Source: Mycolicibacterium aurum
GTDB taxonomy: Bacteria; Actinomycetota; Actinomycetes; Mycobacteriales; Mycobacteriaceae
Direction of reading: 5' to 3'
Assembly: GCF_900637195.1 (NCBI RefSeq)
Contig: NZ_LR134356.1
Coordinates: forward strand, 5,456,001-5,520,000
DNA: 64,000 nucleotides
The position numbers and the translations under genes were made by a program. Each line of letters opens with the position of its first letter. The stretch's first letter is position 1. The notes below the pieces were generated by a model, which saw nothing but the letters and a program-made list of their open reading frames with translations, was not told where the DNA came from and did no database searches. Shown piece after piece: positions 33,638 to 41,992 of this stretch.

Positions 33638-34611
33638 CACCGCACCGACAGCGACAGGCCGAAGTCGCCCGCCTCGTCGGTCCACCAGTGGGTGCGCCGC
33701 AGGCCGACGGCCGCGAGCTCCTCGTCGACACCGGACCGGCGGAACTTGGACGACACCTCGGTCATCATCTCCTCGCCCTCGGCGAACTCGACCTCCAGGT
33801 CCAGGGCGGCGATGTGGACCCGTTGCGCGCGCGTCGATCTGAGCCACATTTCGATGCGCTCCTCGTCCGCGTTCCAGCGCGCCACATGGTCGAACGCGTC
33901 CAGGTCGAAGTCCGCTGCCAGTTCCCGGTTCACGACGGCGAGCACGTTGCGGTTGAACCGCGCCGTCACCCCGGCGGCGTCGTCGTACGCGCGAACCAGG
34001 CGGTCGGTGTCCTTGACCAGGTCGGTACCCAGCAGCAGGGTGTCACCGGGCTGCATGGACTCCGACACAGAGGCCAGGAACTGCGCACGGGGGCCCGGCG
34101 TCAGGTTGCCGATCGTCGAGCCGAGGAACGCCACCAGCCGTCGTCCCACAGTGGGGATCTTGCCGAGGTGCTCCTCGAAATCTCCGCACACCGCCGTGAT
34201 CTCCACGCCGGGATACTCCTTCTCGATGGCCGCACCGGCCGCCAGCAGCACGGTGGAGTCCACGTCGAACGGGATGAAGCGGCGCAGCGAGCCCTGGTCC
34301 CGCAGAGCATCGAGCAGCATCCGCGTCTTCTCCGACGTCCCACTGCCCAGTTCCACCAGGGTGTCGGCCCCCGACGCCGCCGCGATCTCGGCCGCGCGCG
34401 CCTTGAGGATCTGCGCCTCCGCGCGTGTCGGATAGTACTCGGGCAGCCGGGTGATCTGGTCGAACAGCTCACTGCCCACGGAGTCGTAGAACCATTTGGG
34501 CGGAAGCGTTTTCGGTGTCTGCGCCAACCCGTGCCGCACATCCCGGCGCAGCGCCTCTTCGGCTGCGTCCTCAGCCAGGTAGTTGGTCAGGGCCAACGAC
34601 GTCGAAGCCAT
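33637..34611 (-). CDS. egtD: Histidine N-alpha-methyltransferase EgtD
   Basis: A 324-residue SAM-dependent enzyme that trimethylates histidine to hercynine. Clear marks are KTLPPKWFYDSVGSELFDQI, TRLPEYYPTR, VELGSGTSEKTRMLLDAL (SAM site), FLGSTIGNLTP and the C-terminal THWWTDEAGDFGLSL. I prefer ATG at 34611, which overlaps the egtC stop; a GTG one codon earlier is also possible. It is the committed step of ergothioneine synthesis. Confidence 0.95.
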   Translation of the reverse strand: MASTSLALTNYLAEDAAEEALRRDVRHGLAQTPKTLPPKWFYDSVGSELFDQITRLPEYYPTRAEAQILKARAAEIAAASGADTLVELGSGTSEKTRMLLDALRDQGSLRRFIPFDVDSTVLLAAGAAIEKEYPGVEITAVCGDFEEHLGKIPTVGRRLVAFLGSTIGNLTPGPRAQFLASVSESMQPGDTLLLGTDLVKDTDRLVRAYDDAAGVTARFNRNVLAVVNRELAADFDLDAFDHVARWNADEERIEMWLRSTRAQRVHIAALDLEVEFAEGEEMMTEVSSKFRRSGVDEELAAVGLRRTHWWTDEAGDFGLSLSVR

Positions 34612-35303
34612 CACGATCCTCTCAAGGGTGTCAGGTGCACACGCAGGTCTTCGGTGACCTCGACCAGGTGTCGATCCGGGATCTCTTCCCAGGCGGGGTC
34701 ATCGTCGTAGGGCTCGCTGGCCAGCACGACACCGTCGTCGCGCGTCAGTGCCGACAGAGTGTCGCCCCAGGTGGTGGCGACGAGTCGGGATCCGTTGCCC
34801 GCCAGGATGTTCAGTCGCGCGTTCGGATCGTCGGCGGCGACGCCGGTGATGGTGTCGGCCAATGCGTCCATGTCGCGGTCGAAGATCAGCGCCGCGAGCA
34901 GGGCGCTGTCGTTGGTCGATTCGGCGTGCCGGGCCGCGGGCAGGACAGCGCGGTCCACCACCCCGTTGTGGGAGAGCAGCCAGTGCCCGTCGGTGAACGG
35001 CGCCGAAGCTGAAGCCTCGATGGGCATGCCGACGCTCGCCGAGCGCACCGCCGCCACCACGCACCCGCTGACCAGTGCGGGAGCCACGGATGCGAACGAC
35101 GCATCACCCCACAGCGGTGCGGCGCTGCGCCACCGGCGGGTCACCCCAGAGTCGAAAAAGCCGACGCCCCAACCGTCTGCGTTCATCAGCCCGTGCTTCT
35201 GCAGTCGGGGCGAGTACGACTGGACCAGCAACCCCGAGGGCGGATCGAGCACGAGCGAAGCCACCGACACGGGAGCCCCGAGCCACGCCAGATGCCTACA
35301 CAT
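34611..35303 (-). CDS. egtC: Gamma-glutamyl hercynylcysteine sulfoxide amidohydrolase EgtC
   Basis: A 230-residue class II glutamine amidotransferase-type hydrolase. Cys2 after the removed Met (MCRHLAWLG) is the nucleophile. HGLMNADGWGVGF and LLSHNGVVD are typical. It removes glutamate from the sulfoxide intermediate. The start overlaps the egtB end by 8 bp. Confidence 0.93.
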   Translation of the reverse strand: MCRHLAWLGAPVSVASLVLDPPSGLLVQSYSPRLQKHGLMNADGWGVGFFDSGVTRRWRSAAPLWGDASFASVAPALVSGCVVAAVRSASVGMPIEASASAPFTDGHWLLSHNGVVDRAVLPAARHAESTNDSALLAALIFDRDMDALADTITGVAADDPNARLNILAGNGSRLVATTWGDTLSALTRDDGVVLASEPYDDDPAWEEIPDRHLVEVTEDLRVHLTPLRGS

Positions 35304-36594
35304 CCCACGCCAGCCGAACGCCCGAGAAGATCTGCCTGCGGATGGGGTGGTCCCAGTTGCGGAAGCTCGGCCGCAGGATTCCCGGCGCCACCGCCCACGA
35401 ACCGCCGCGCAACACCCGATACTCACCGGTCGCGACACCGTCGAAGAACGGCTCCGAATACTGCTTGTAGACCATCGGGGTGAAACCCGGCCACGGCCGC
35501 AGGGGCGAACTGGTCCACTCCCACACATCGCCGAGCATCTGTTCCGCCCCGTACGCCGATGCACCCGCCGGGTACGCCCCGACCGGCGCGGGGCGTAAGG
35601 CCGCACCACCGAGGTTGGCCTTCGTATCGGTGAGTTCGCTTGCACCCCAGGGGTATCGACGCCGGGATCGGGTGTCCGGGTCCCAGGAGCAGGCCTTCTC
35701 CCATTCCGCTTCGGTGGGCAGCCGAGCACCTGCCCACGCCGCGTAGGCCTCGGCTTCGTAGTAGGTGACATGCTGCACGGGCTCGTCACCGGGGATGTCC
35801 TCGATGTGGCCGAATCGCGTCCGGGTACCCGCCAGCGCACCGCCATTCCAGAACAGAGGAGCCGTCAGGCCGGCCTGCTGCCGGTGCTCCCAGCCCACAT
35901 CCGACCACCAGAGCGGCCGGTCGTAGCCACCGTCGTCGATGAATTGTCGCCACTCGGAGTTGGTGACCGGCACCCGCCCGATGCGAAACGCGGGCACGTC
36001 GACCACATGGGCGGGCCGCTCGTTGTCCAGCGAGTACGGCTCCGCCGCGGCGTCGACACCGAGGACGAACGCACCGCCGGGAACCAGCACCGACGTCCCG
36101 GCCAGCTGGGGCCGGCCATGCGGCAGTGGCGACCCGCGATCGAGCAGCGGTGCACCGGAGCGCAGATTCAGCGCCTGCAGCATCGTCTCGTCGTGCTGGT
36201 TCTCGTGGCTGATGACCAGGCCGAAAGTGAACGCGTCAGGATGTCCGTCGGGCAGCGCGTCGAGCGCGTCGAGCACCTTGCCGCGCACCGTGGCGCAATA
36301 GTTGCGCGCGTCCGACGGCGGAAGCAGCGGCAGGTCCACCCGGCTGGCGCGGGAGTGGACGAACGCGTCGTAGAGCTGGTCGACCTGCGGGGTGAGCATG
36401 CCGGGCCGCGCCGGGTCACCGCCGCGGAGCAGCCACAGCTCCTCCTGCTGGCCGATGTGGGCCAGATCCCAGATCAACGGGCTCATCAGCGGGTCGTACT
36501 GGCGCCGCACCTCTGCGTCGTCGAAGTCCACCAGTGCAAGGGTGCGGTTCCTCGCCCTGGTCAATTCACCGGCGAGCGTCTCCCGATCAGTCAC
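35296..36594 (-). CDS. egtB: Hercynine oxygenase (sulfoxide synthase) EgtB
   Basis: A 432-residue non-heme iron enzyme. The N-terminal DinB-like domain supplies the iron ligands DLAHIGQ and HENQHDE. The C-terminal formylglycine-generating-like domain shows RLPTEAEWEKACSWD, GDVWEWTSSP and RVLRGGSWA. It joins gamma-glutamylcysteine to hercynine using O2. It starts 3 bp after the egtA stop. Confidence 0.95.
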   Translation of the reverse strand: MTDRETLAGELTRARNRTLALVDFDDAEVRRQYDPLMSPLIWDLAHIGQQEELWLLRGGDPARPGMLTPQVDQLYDAFVHSRASRVDLPLLPPSDARNYCATVRGKVLDALDALPDGHPDAFTFGLVISHENQHDETMLQALNLRSGAPLLDRGSPLPHGRPQLAGTSVLVPGGAFVLGVDAAAEPYSLDNERPAHVVDVPAFRIGRVPVTNSEWRQFIDDGGYDRPLWWSDVGWEHRQQAGLTAPLFWNGGALAGTRTRFGHIEDIPGDEPVQHVTYYEAEAYAAWAGARLPTEAEWEKACSWDPDTRSRRRYPWGASELTDTKANLGGAALRPAPVGAYPAGASAYGAEQMLGDVWEWTSSPLRPWPGFTPMVYKQYSEPFFDGVATGEYRVLRGGSWAVAPGILRPSFRNWDHPIRRQIFSGVRLAWDV

Positions 36595-36597
36595 ACT

Positions 36598-37866
36598 TCA
36601 TCCTTGCGCCAGTTGGGTCACCGCGTTCGCGATCCCATACTTCTCTGCCCGGTCGGCGAAGTCGTCAGCCGGGCTCCGTCCTTGTTCGACCGAACGCGTG
36701 AGCACCGTCATCGATTCCTCGAGCGCGGCGGGCGCACGTTCGGCAGCGGCCTGCACACAGCGGACGGCGGCGGCGTGCAGCCTGCGGTCCTTGAGACCGA
36801 CCTGGGCTGCACGGTCCCATGCGGTGGCCACCGACTCGGTGGCCTCGGCCGCGATGTCCGCGGCGGCGGCATCGTCCAGGAGGGTGGCCAGTGTGAACAC
36901 CACGGCGGGCCACACCGCGTCGGGAACGCTGTCGAGATAGCGCACCTCAAGGAATCCCCGCGGCCGTACCGGGGGGAACAGCGTGGTCAGGTGGTACTCC
37001 AGATCCGTGACCGTGGGTTTGCGATCGCCGAGCAGCACGCGGCCGTCGGCCCAGTCTGCGAACGGAACCCACTCGGTGACCGCCATGGGGGTGGGGGTGT
37101 GAGCGAGCATGACCGGAGCCCGTAATGCGTAACGGGCCCAGTCGCTGGCGGGGTCGTCGCCATCGGCGCCGAGGATCGGCCCGCAGCGTGCCGAGTCCAG
37201 TTGGCTCCAGATCAGCTGCCGGGTGGACTGCCAGCCGGTGAATTCGCGGCCGAGTGCCGGCGAGTTGGCGGCGATGGCGACCATCGTCGGCCCGAGTGCA
37301 TGCGCCAGCCTCACCCGGTCCGCCCAGCCGGCCCGCGGGCCGGCCTCCAGGTTGACCTGCACCGACGCTGTGGACGTCATCATCGCCGCGCCGGCGTCGG
37401 CGGTGCCGCTGGCCCGGAAGAACTGCTCCATCGCCCCGTACCGCGGACCGGGATTGACCCGGGCCTGCGGCCTCAGCGGGTCGGCGCCCAGAGACACCAG
37501 CCCGAACCCGGCCTGGGCGAACGCGGCACGCAGTACGGCCCGATCCGACGCCATGGCGGCGATGGCCGCTCCCGGGTCCGGGAAGGGCGGTCCTGAGAGT
37601 TCCACCGCGCCGCCCGGCTCGATGGTGACCGGGCTACCGCCCGGCAGCGGCGGGATGCCGGCAATGGCCTCGGTCAGTTCGTCCCAATCGGGTCGCCGGA
37701 GCGGATCGGCGACGTCGAAGCAGTGGGCCTCGATCTCCAGCCCCACGGACCCGACGGGCCCGTCTCGCAGGCAGCCGTCGACGATGTGTTGCGCGGCGGC
37801 CTCCGCGCCGGGCAGTGGCTCGAGACGTTCCTCGACGGCACTACCCGACGCCGTGGTGCGGGCCAT
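36598..37866 (-). CDS. egtA: Glutamate-cysteine ligase EgtA
   Basis: A 422-residue ATP-dependent ligase of the GCS2 type, first gene of the egt operon. Family marks: GLEIEAHCFD (start of the core), TIEPGGAVELSGPP, MMTSTASVQVNLEAG, and ARYALRAPVML. It makes gamma-glutamylcysteine for EgtB. I chose ATG at 37866 because GGAGG lies 8 bases upstream; the frame is open 15 codons further. The operon promoter should lie in 37867-37979. Confidence 0.92.
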   Translation of the reverse strand: MARTTASGSAVEERLEPLPGAEAAAQHIVDGCLRDGPVGSVGLEIEAHCFDVADPLRRPDWDELTEAIAGIPPLPGGSPVTIEPGGAVELSGPPFPDPGAAIAAMASDRAVLRAAFAQAGFGLVSLGADPLRPQARVNPGPRYGAMEQFFRASGTADAGAAMMTSTASVQVNLEAGPRAGWADRVRLAHALGPTMVAIAANSPALGREFTGWQSTRQLIWSQLDSARCGPILGADGDDPASDWARYALRAPVMLAHTPTPMAVTEWVPFADWADGRVLLGDRKPTVTDLEYHLTTLFPPVRPRGFLEVRYLDSVPDAVWPAVVFTLATLLDDAAAADIAAEATESVATAWDRAAQVGLKDRRLHAAAVRCVQAAAERAPAALEESMTVLTRSVEQGRSPADDFADRAEKYGIANAVTQLAQG

Positions 37867-37979
37867 GGCCACCACCTCCGGGTCTGAAACTGACGCTGAC
37901 TCTGTACCCATCTTCCAGAGGAGACCGACAAAGTCCCGGGTTTATTTCAGTGACTTGTCGATGACGAGTACCCGACTTG

Positions 37980-38624
37980 CTATTGGCCCAGGGTGTTCTG
38001 CATCGCGCCGGCCAACACATTGACCGCGGGCCCGCCGTTACCCGACTGACAGACCTTGGCCTGGAGCAGCACATTCTCCCGCAGCCGGGTGGTCACGAAG
38101 CAGCGCCGGTCGGTGCCGGCCTCCTGCTTGACCCAGTTCGCGTCCGTCGCGGTGGTCGGCCCGCCGGTGAACGTCCAGACCTGGGTGGTGAAGTTGTCCA
38201 AGTGCATGGCCGTGGTCTGGCCGTTGCAGCCGGTGGTCCGGTCCACGACGCGATAAAAGGCCCTGTTGGCGGCATCGGAGGTGGCGAACACCCCGACCGT
38301 CTGCTTGACGAAGTGGGTCATGTCCGTCGGCGATTCCTGCGTGACCGCACCGCTGAACGCCGCGAGGTCGGGATCGTTGTAGACCTCGGGCAGGCCGATG
38401 CCGGCCCAGTTGTTGCACGCGGGGTTGTCGACATAGAACGCCTGAAACGGGTCGGTGAACGTCGTCTCGAATCCCATCCGGGCGCCCACGATGTTGCCGA
38501 CGGAGCCCTTGTTCAACACCGCGTAATTGACCACGCCGGGATCGGACGGTCGTGCGTGGGCCGGCGCAGCCAGGGCCAGCGACAGCACCGCGCAGGCGAT
38601 GACCCCGGCGGCAATGCGCGCCAT
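37980..38624 (-). CDS. Secreted sensor-domain protein (PknH extracellular domain-like)
   Basis: A 214-residue exported protein with a signal peptide (MARIAAGVIACAVLSLALAA, cut after AHA). The mature part resembles the extracellular sensor domain of mycobacterial PknH (PF14032-type), with four cysteines that could form two disulfides (PACNNW, TTGCNG, DRRCF, KVCQS). It starts 1 bp after the ohr stop. The ligand is unknown. M. tuberculosis Rv3705c occupies a similar place upstream of egtA. Confidence 0.82.
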   Translation of the reverse strand: MARIAAGVIACAVLSLALAAPAHARPSDPGVVNYAVLNKGSVGNIVGARMGFETTFTDPFQAFYVDNPACNNWAGIGLPEVYNDPDLAAFSGAVTQESPTDMTHFVKQTVGVFATSDAANRAFYRVVDRTTGCNGQTTAMHLDNFTTQVWTFTGGPTTATDANWVKQEAGTDRRCFVTTRLRENVLLQAKVCQSGNGGPAVNVLAGAMQNTLGQ

Positions 38625-38625
38625 G

Positions 38626-39063
38626 TCAGATCTTCGCCGCGAGCGTGACGTCGATGTTGCCGCGGGTGGCCTTCGAGTACGGGCAGAACGCGTGCGCCTT
38701 CTCCATCAGGTCGTCGGCGACGTCCTGTTCCAGGCCGGGCAGGTAGCCGATCAACCTGGCCGCCAGGCCGAATCCGCCCCCCTCGTCCTCCGGGGCCTTT
38801 CCGATGCCGATCTCGGCGGTGATGCCGCTGGCATCGTCGAGGGCGACCTTCTCGTTCTTGGCCACGAGTCGCAGCGCGCCGAGGAAGCATGCGGACCAGC
38901 CGGCCGAGAACAGCAGTTCGGGGTTGACCCCGTCACCGCTGCCGCCCATCTCCTTGGGCGGGCGGGTGTCGAGGTCGATCCTGCCATCGGTGGACTTCAC
39001 ATGACCGTCGCGGCCACCTCCGGTGGCGGTCGACTCTGCGGTGTAGACGACGTCGATGCTCAT
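38626..39063 (-). CDS. ohr: Organic hydroperoxide resistance protein (Ohr/OsmC family)
   Basis: A 145-residue peroxidase. The two catalytic cysteines sit in SACFLGAL and AFCPYSKATRGNIDVTL, the Ohr pattern, and NPELLFSAGW is also typical. It reduces organic hydroperoxides using lipoylated proteins. It precedes the sensor-domain gene with 1 bp between them. No OhrR-type regulator is adjacent. Confidence 0.9.
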   Translation of the reverse strand: MSIDVVYTAESTATGGGRDGHVKSTDGRIDLDTRPPKEMGGSGDGVNPELLFSAGWSACFLGALRLVAKNEKVALDDASGITAEIGIGKAPEDEGGGFGLAARLIGYLPGLEQDVADDLMEKAHAFCPYSKATRGNIDVTLAAKI

Positions 39064-39071
39064 TCACCCGA

Positions 39072-40184
39072 TCATGCCAGCCGGGCCTCGTCGGTATGCC
39101 AATCGCCGAAGGGGTCCTGGTAGCGGCGCCAATCCTGCGGGCGCTCCATTTCGTCGTCGGTGAGCAGCGCCCCCTGCAGCGCCTGGACGATCTCGGCAGG
39201 GTCCGCTCCGCACACCAGAACGGTCATCGACGTGTGCCGATCGCCGTGCCTATCGTCCCAGATCAGGTCGGCCATCGCCCGCCGCTCGGGGCCTACGTAG
39301 GCGATCTCGCGGGAGGTCATGGCCGCCAACCACTTTCCTGCTTGCGAGACTCGCAGTCCGCCACCGGCCGACTCCAGCCACATCGCCCGCTCGGGCTCAC
39401 TTGCCAGCCACAGCCGACCCCGGGTGCGCACGACCCCGTCGAGCAACAGGTCGACGGCCGCATGGAGCCGGCGCGGATGGAACGGGCGGCGCGACTCGAA
39501 CTCGACGAGCCGGACCCGGCCGGACTCCTCCAGCGGCGGCTGTCCGGCCAGCAGCGATCCATGTGGATCGTCGCTACGCCCGCGGCGGGCGCCGGGATCC
39601 AGGTTCGCGAGGCAGAGTTCGAGCCGCTCCGCGGTGACGGTGACCCGCGCCGTGGGCGCCAGCCGCCGGATGACGGCGAGCGTGTCCGGGTGCGGTGCGG
39701 TCAGGACGACGACGTCGGCGAATTCGACCTGCCCGACGTGCACCTGCGCAACGGTGCGCCCGTCGTCGAGTGCGTCCTCCCCGACCGACTGGGACAGCCA
39801 GTCCGTGGCGTCGACTGCGGTGATGACCGCCGCGAGCGACACATCGCGCGCGGTGGGTGAGTGCCTGATGGCGAAGCAGACCGGCTCGGGTTCCATCCAC
39901 GGCCCCAGCAGAACGGCGATCCGGGCGATGTCGGCTCGCCGGTGCAGGGACCTCAGGTGCTCGAGCAGGTCGTTGCGCACGGTGCAGGACACACAGCAGT
40001 TCGCCAGCTCCAGCACCGAGTCCGCGGTGACCTCGACGCCCCGCTGGACGGTCGTGGTCCTGCGGTGCACGACGTGGCCGTCGAAACGGTGCTCCACCAG
40101 CGCCGTGCCCTCGCCTGCGAGAAGCACACCGGTGACGCTGTCGGTGTCGGCCTGGCCGCTGACCACGACGACTGGAGTACGCAT
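39072..40184 (-). CDS. mrf: COG0523/Mrf-like zinc-responsive protein with altered P-loop
   Basis: A 370-residue protein of the CobW/COG0523 G3E family. It retains a metal-type Cys motif (ANCCVSCTVRNDL, as in the usual GCxCC) and the C-terminal CobW domain (LHAAVDLLLDG, IWDDRHGDRHTSMTVL). The N-terminal P-loop is not canonical: VVVSGQADTDSV replaces GxxGxGKT, so GTP hydrolysis is doubtful. It diverges from alternative zinc-free ribosomal genes. This is the neighbourhood of Mrf, the M. smegmatis factor that recruits protein Y to hibernating ribosomes in zinc starvation. The start ATG at 40184 has GAGGAGGG. The name rests on this resemblance. Confidence 0.82.
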   Translation of the reverse strand: MRTPVVVVSGQADTDSVTGVLLAGEGTALVEHRFDGHVVHRRTTTVQRGVEVTADSVLELANCCVSCTVRNDLLEHLRSLHRRADIARIAVLLGPWMEPEPVCFAIRHSPTARDVSLAAVITAVDATDWLSQSVGEDALDDGRTVAQVHVGQVEFADVVVLTAPHPDTLAVIRRLAPTARVTVTAERLELCLANLDPGARRGRSDDPHGSLLAGQPPLEESGRVRLVEFESRRPFHPRRLHAAVDLLLDGVVRTRGRLWLASEPERAMWLESAGGGLRVSQAGKWLAAMTSREIAYVGPERRAMADLIWDDRHGDRHTSMTVLVCGADPAEIVQALQGALLTDDEMERPQDWRRYQDPFGDWHTDEARLA

Positions 40185-40196
40185 CAACCCTCCTCT

Positions 40197-40217
40197 AATG
40201 GGAATGATTTTCAATAA
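40197..40217. promoter_or_regulatory. Zur-box-like operator 1 (mrf side)
   Basis: Read on the minus strand it is TTGAAAATCATTCCCATT, close to the mycobacterial Zur palindrome TTGAAAATCATTTTCA. It lies about 12 bp upstream of mrf. Confidence 0.8.
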
Positions 40218-40251
40218 CTGGGCGTTCACGCTACAGTCCTGTCGGCAGCTT

Positions 40252-40271
40252 GTCGAAAACGATTTCCACTA
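40252..40271. promoter_or_regulatory. Zur-box-like operator 2 (rpmB2 side)
   Basis: GTCGAAAACGATTTCCACTA resembles the same palindrome with more mismatches. It lies 12 bp upstream of rpmB2. Confidence 0.6.
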
Positions 40272-40283
40272 AGAGGAGAGTCT

Positions 40284-40520
40284 GTGTCCGCCCACTGTCA
40301 GGTCACGGGACGCGCACCGAGTTTCGGTAATGCGGTGTCGCATTCGCATCGGCGCACCCGTCGTCGCTGGGATCCCAACATCCAGCGCAAGACGTACCTC
40401 CTGCCGTCCGAGGGGCGTCGGGTCACGCTGCGCGTCAGCGCCAAGGGCATCAAGATCATCGACCGCGACGGCATCGAGTCCGTGGTGGCTCGACTCCGCC
40501 GGGAAGGGCAGAAAGTGTAA
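40284..40520 (+). CDS. rpmB2: Ribosomal protein bL28, zinc-free paralogue
   Basis: A 78-residue bL28 (RAPSFGNAVSHSHRRTRRRW, then YLLPSEGRRVTLRVSAKGIK). It lacks the paired CxxC zinc ligands; only one Cys is present near the N-terminus. Such C-minus forms replace the zinc-binding ribosomal proteins under zinc limitation. The start is GTG at 40284 with AAGAGGAGAG upstream. First gene of the four-gene alternative ribosomal operon. Confidence 0.93.
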   Translation: MSAHCQVTGRAPSFGNAVSHSHRRTRRRWDPNIQRKTYLLPSEGRRVTLRVSAKGIKIIDRDGIESVVARLRREGQKV

Positions 40521-40684
40521 TGGCACGCAACGAGATTCGACCGCTGGTCAAACTCCGGTCCACCGCGGGTACCGGCTACACCTACATCACCCGCAAGAAC
40601 CGTCGCAACGACCCCGACCGCCTCACGCTGCGCAAGTTCGACCCCGTGGTGCGCAAGCACGTCGACTTCCGCGAGGAGCGCTGA
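40520..40684 (+). CDS. rpmG2: Ribosomal protein bL33, zinc-free paralogue
   Basis: A 54-residue bL33 (MARNEIRPLVKLRSTAGTGY, then ITRKNRRNDPDRLTLRKFD) with no cysteines. The ATG shares its A with the rpmB2 stop (TAATG). It is shorter than usual gene-calling limits but unmistakable. It belongs to the Zur-type alternative operon. Confidence 0.95.
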   Translation: MARNEIRPLVKLRSTAGTGYTYITRKNRRNDPDRLTLRKFDPVVRKHVDFREER

Positions 40685-40687
40685 CCG

Positions 40688-40993
40688 ATGGCGAAGAAGT
40701 CCAAGATCGCCAAGAACGAACAGCGCCGCGAGGTCGTGGCGCGCTATGCCGAACGCCGGGCAGAGCTGAAGCAGCTCATCAGGTCGCCGTCGACGTCGCC
40801 GTCGGAAAGGGCTGCGGCACAATCAGAGCTCAATCGGCAGCCGCGCGACGCGAGCCCGGTGCGGGTACGCAACCGCGACTCGACCGACGGACGCCCGCGC
40901 GGGCACCTGCGGAAGTTCGGGCTGTCCCGGGTGCGGGTGCGTGAGCTCGCCCACCAGGGTCAATTGCCCGGCGTCCGGAAGAGCAGCTGGTGA
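40688..40993 (+). CDS. rpsN2: Ribosomal protein uS14, zinc-free paralogue
   Basis: A 101-residue uS14 of the long, Cys-free type. It starts MAKKSKIAKNEQRREVVARY and ends GRPRGHLRKFGLSRVRVREL, then AHQGQLPGVRKSSW. It begins 3 bp after rpmG2. Confidence 0.95.
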   Translation: MAKKSKIAKNEQRREVVARYAERRAELKQLIRSPSTSPSERAAAQSELNRQPRDASPVRVRNRDSTDGRPRGHLRKFGLSRVRVRELAHQGQLPGVRKSSW

Positions 40994-41247
40994 GCGTGCG
41001 GCGGCGTGAATCCGCTACGGTGAAGAAGCGGCGAAACCTTTTGAAGCAACTGGGAATCGACCGTGTCGATTATAAGGACACGTCGACCTTGCGGCAGTTC
41101 ATCTCCGAGCGCGGCAAGATCCGGTCCCGCACCGTGACCGGCGTGACGGTGCAGCAGCAGCGCCAGGTCGCCCTGGCGATCAAGACCGCGCGCGAGATGG
41201 CGCTGCTGCCGTATCCGGGTCAGAATCCCGGCCAGACCCCGCGCTAG
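40990..41247 (+). CDS. rpsR2: Ribosomal protein bS18, zinc-free paralogue
   Basis: An 85-residue bS18 without cysteines (DYKDTSTLRQFISERGKIRS is the family core). The GTG start at 40990 overlaps the rpsN2 stop. Last gene of the operon, followed by a strong hairpin. Confidence 0.93.
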   Translation: MSVRRRESATVKKRRNLLKQLGIDRVDYKDTSTLRQFISERGKIRSRTVTGVTVQQQRQVALAIKTAREMALLPYPGQNPGQTPR

Positions 41248-41279
41248 ACGAGATCGGCCGAAGTGTCACTGTTGACGAA

Positions 41280-41311
41280 CAACGGTCCGCGCCACCAGGC
41301 GCGGACCGTTG
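41280..41311. terminator. Bidirectional hairpin terminator
   Basis: CAACGGTCCGCGCC (41280-41293) pairs perfectly with GGCGCGGACCGTTG (41298-41311) around ACCA. It lies between rpsR2 and the convergent CsbD gene and can serve both. Confidence 0.88.
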
Positions 41312-41325
41312 ACAGGACGGGTTGA

Positions 41326-41499
41326 TCAGTTGGTGAACTTGTCTTTGATGTTCTCTCCGACCTTCTTGGCGCCGGAGACGCCCTGATCCTTCTTGCCTTC
41401 GGCCTTCAGGTCGTCATTGCCGGTGATGTTGCCGATGACCTCCTTGGCCTGACCGATGGCATCCTCGGCGGCGTTCTTGGCCTTGTCAGCGATTCCCAT
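41326..41499 (-). CDS. CsbD-family stress protein (small)
   Basis: A 57-residue protein: MGIADKAKNAAEDAIGQAKE, then IGNITGNDDLKAEGKKDQG. The GNDDLKAEGK motif defines the CsbD family, small general-stress proteins of unknown biochemistry. ATG at 41499 is preceded by GGAAAGGGA. It was too short for standard calling. Confidence 0.9.
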   Translation of the reverse strand: MGIADKAKNAAEDAIGQAKEVIGNITGNDDLKAEGKKDQGVSGAKKVGENIKDKFTN

Positions 41500-41587
41500 G
41501 ATGTGATCCCTTTCCTTCGTGATCGTCGGCCTCGGGTCCGAGCCGACAGTTCCTGTGACAGAGACGAACTGGCCTCCGTCGAGACGG

Positions 41588-41992
41588 TCAGGACGACAGC
41601 GCCCGACCGATGCCCTTGACCGTGCCGCGTGCCACCGGGTGCTTTCTGGCGGTGCGCTTGGCCGCGCGCCGGGTCAGCAGCACGACGACCAGGGCGACGC
41701 CGGCGGCGGCGAGAGCGACCGTCACGCGCTTGTCGTCGAGATGAAGATCGCCTGCCGTGTCGGCAGCCTTGTGCCCCAGCTCAGATGCCCTGTCGGCGAC
41801 CTCGGCGACTTTGTCCTCGGCCGACTCTGCGAGGTCTTCAGCCCTGTCGGAGACGTCCGAGGCGGCCTGCTTGACCTTGGCCTTGACTTCCTCGATCTGT
41901 CCCTCGGCCTGCAGATCCTCGTTCCCGGTCAAGTCGCCCACCGATTGTTTTGCGCGTCCGGCGAGTTCGCCGGCACCGTTGGAGATGTCGCT
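41588..41992 (-). CDS. CsbD-like protein with coiled-coil and membrane helix
   Basis: A 134-residue protein with an N-terminal CsbD-like motif (TGNEDLQAEGQIEE). It continues as an Ala/Asp/Lys-rich amphipathic helical stretch, then a C-terminal membrane helix (about 96-112, VTVALAAAGVALVVVLLT) and a basic tail. I chose GTG at 41992 because AAGGAG lies 8 bases upstream; the frame is open 8 codons more. Together with the small CsbD gene 88 bp downstream it is probably part of the general stress response. Confidence 0.82.
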   Translation of the reverse strand, partial: SDISNGAGELAGRAKQSVGDLTGNEDLQAEGQIEEVKAKVKQAASDVSDRAEDLAESAEDKVAEVADRASELGHKAADTAGDLHLDDKRVTVALAAAGVALVVVLLTRRAAKRTARKHPVARGTVKGIGRALSS

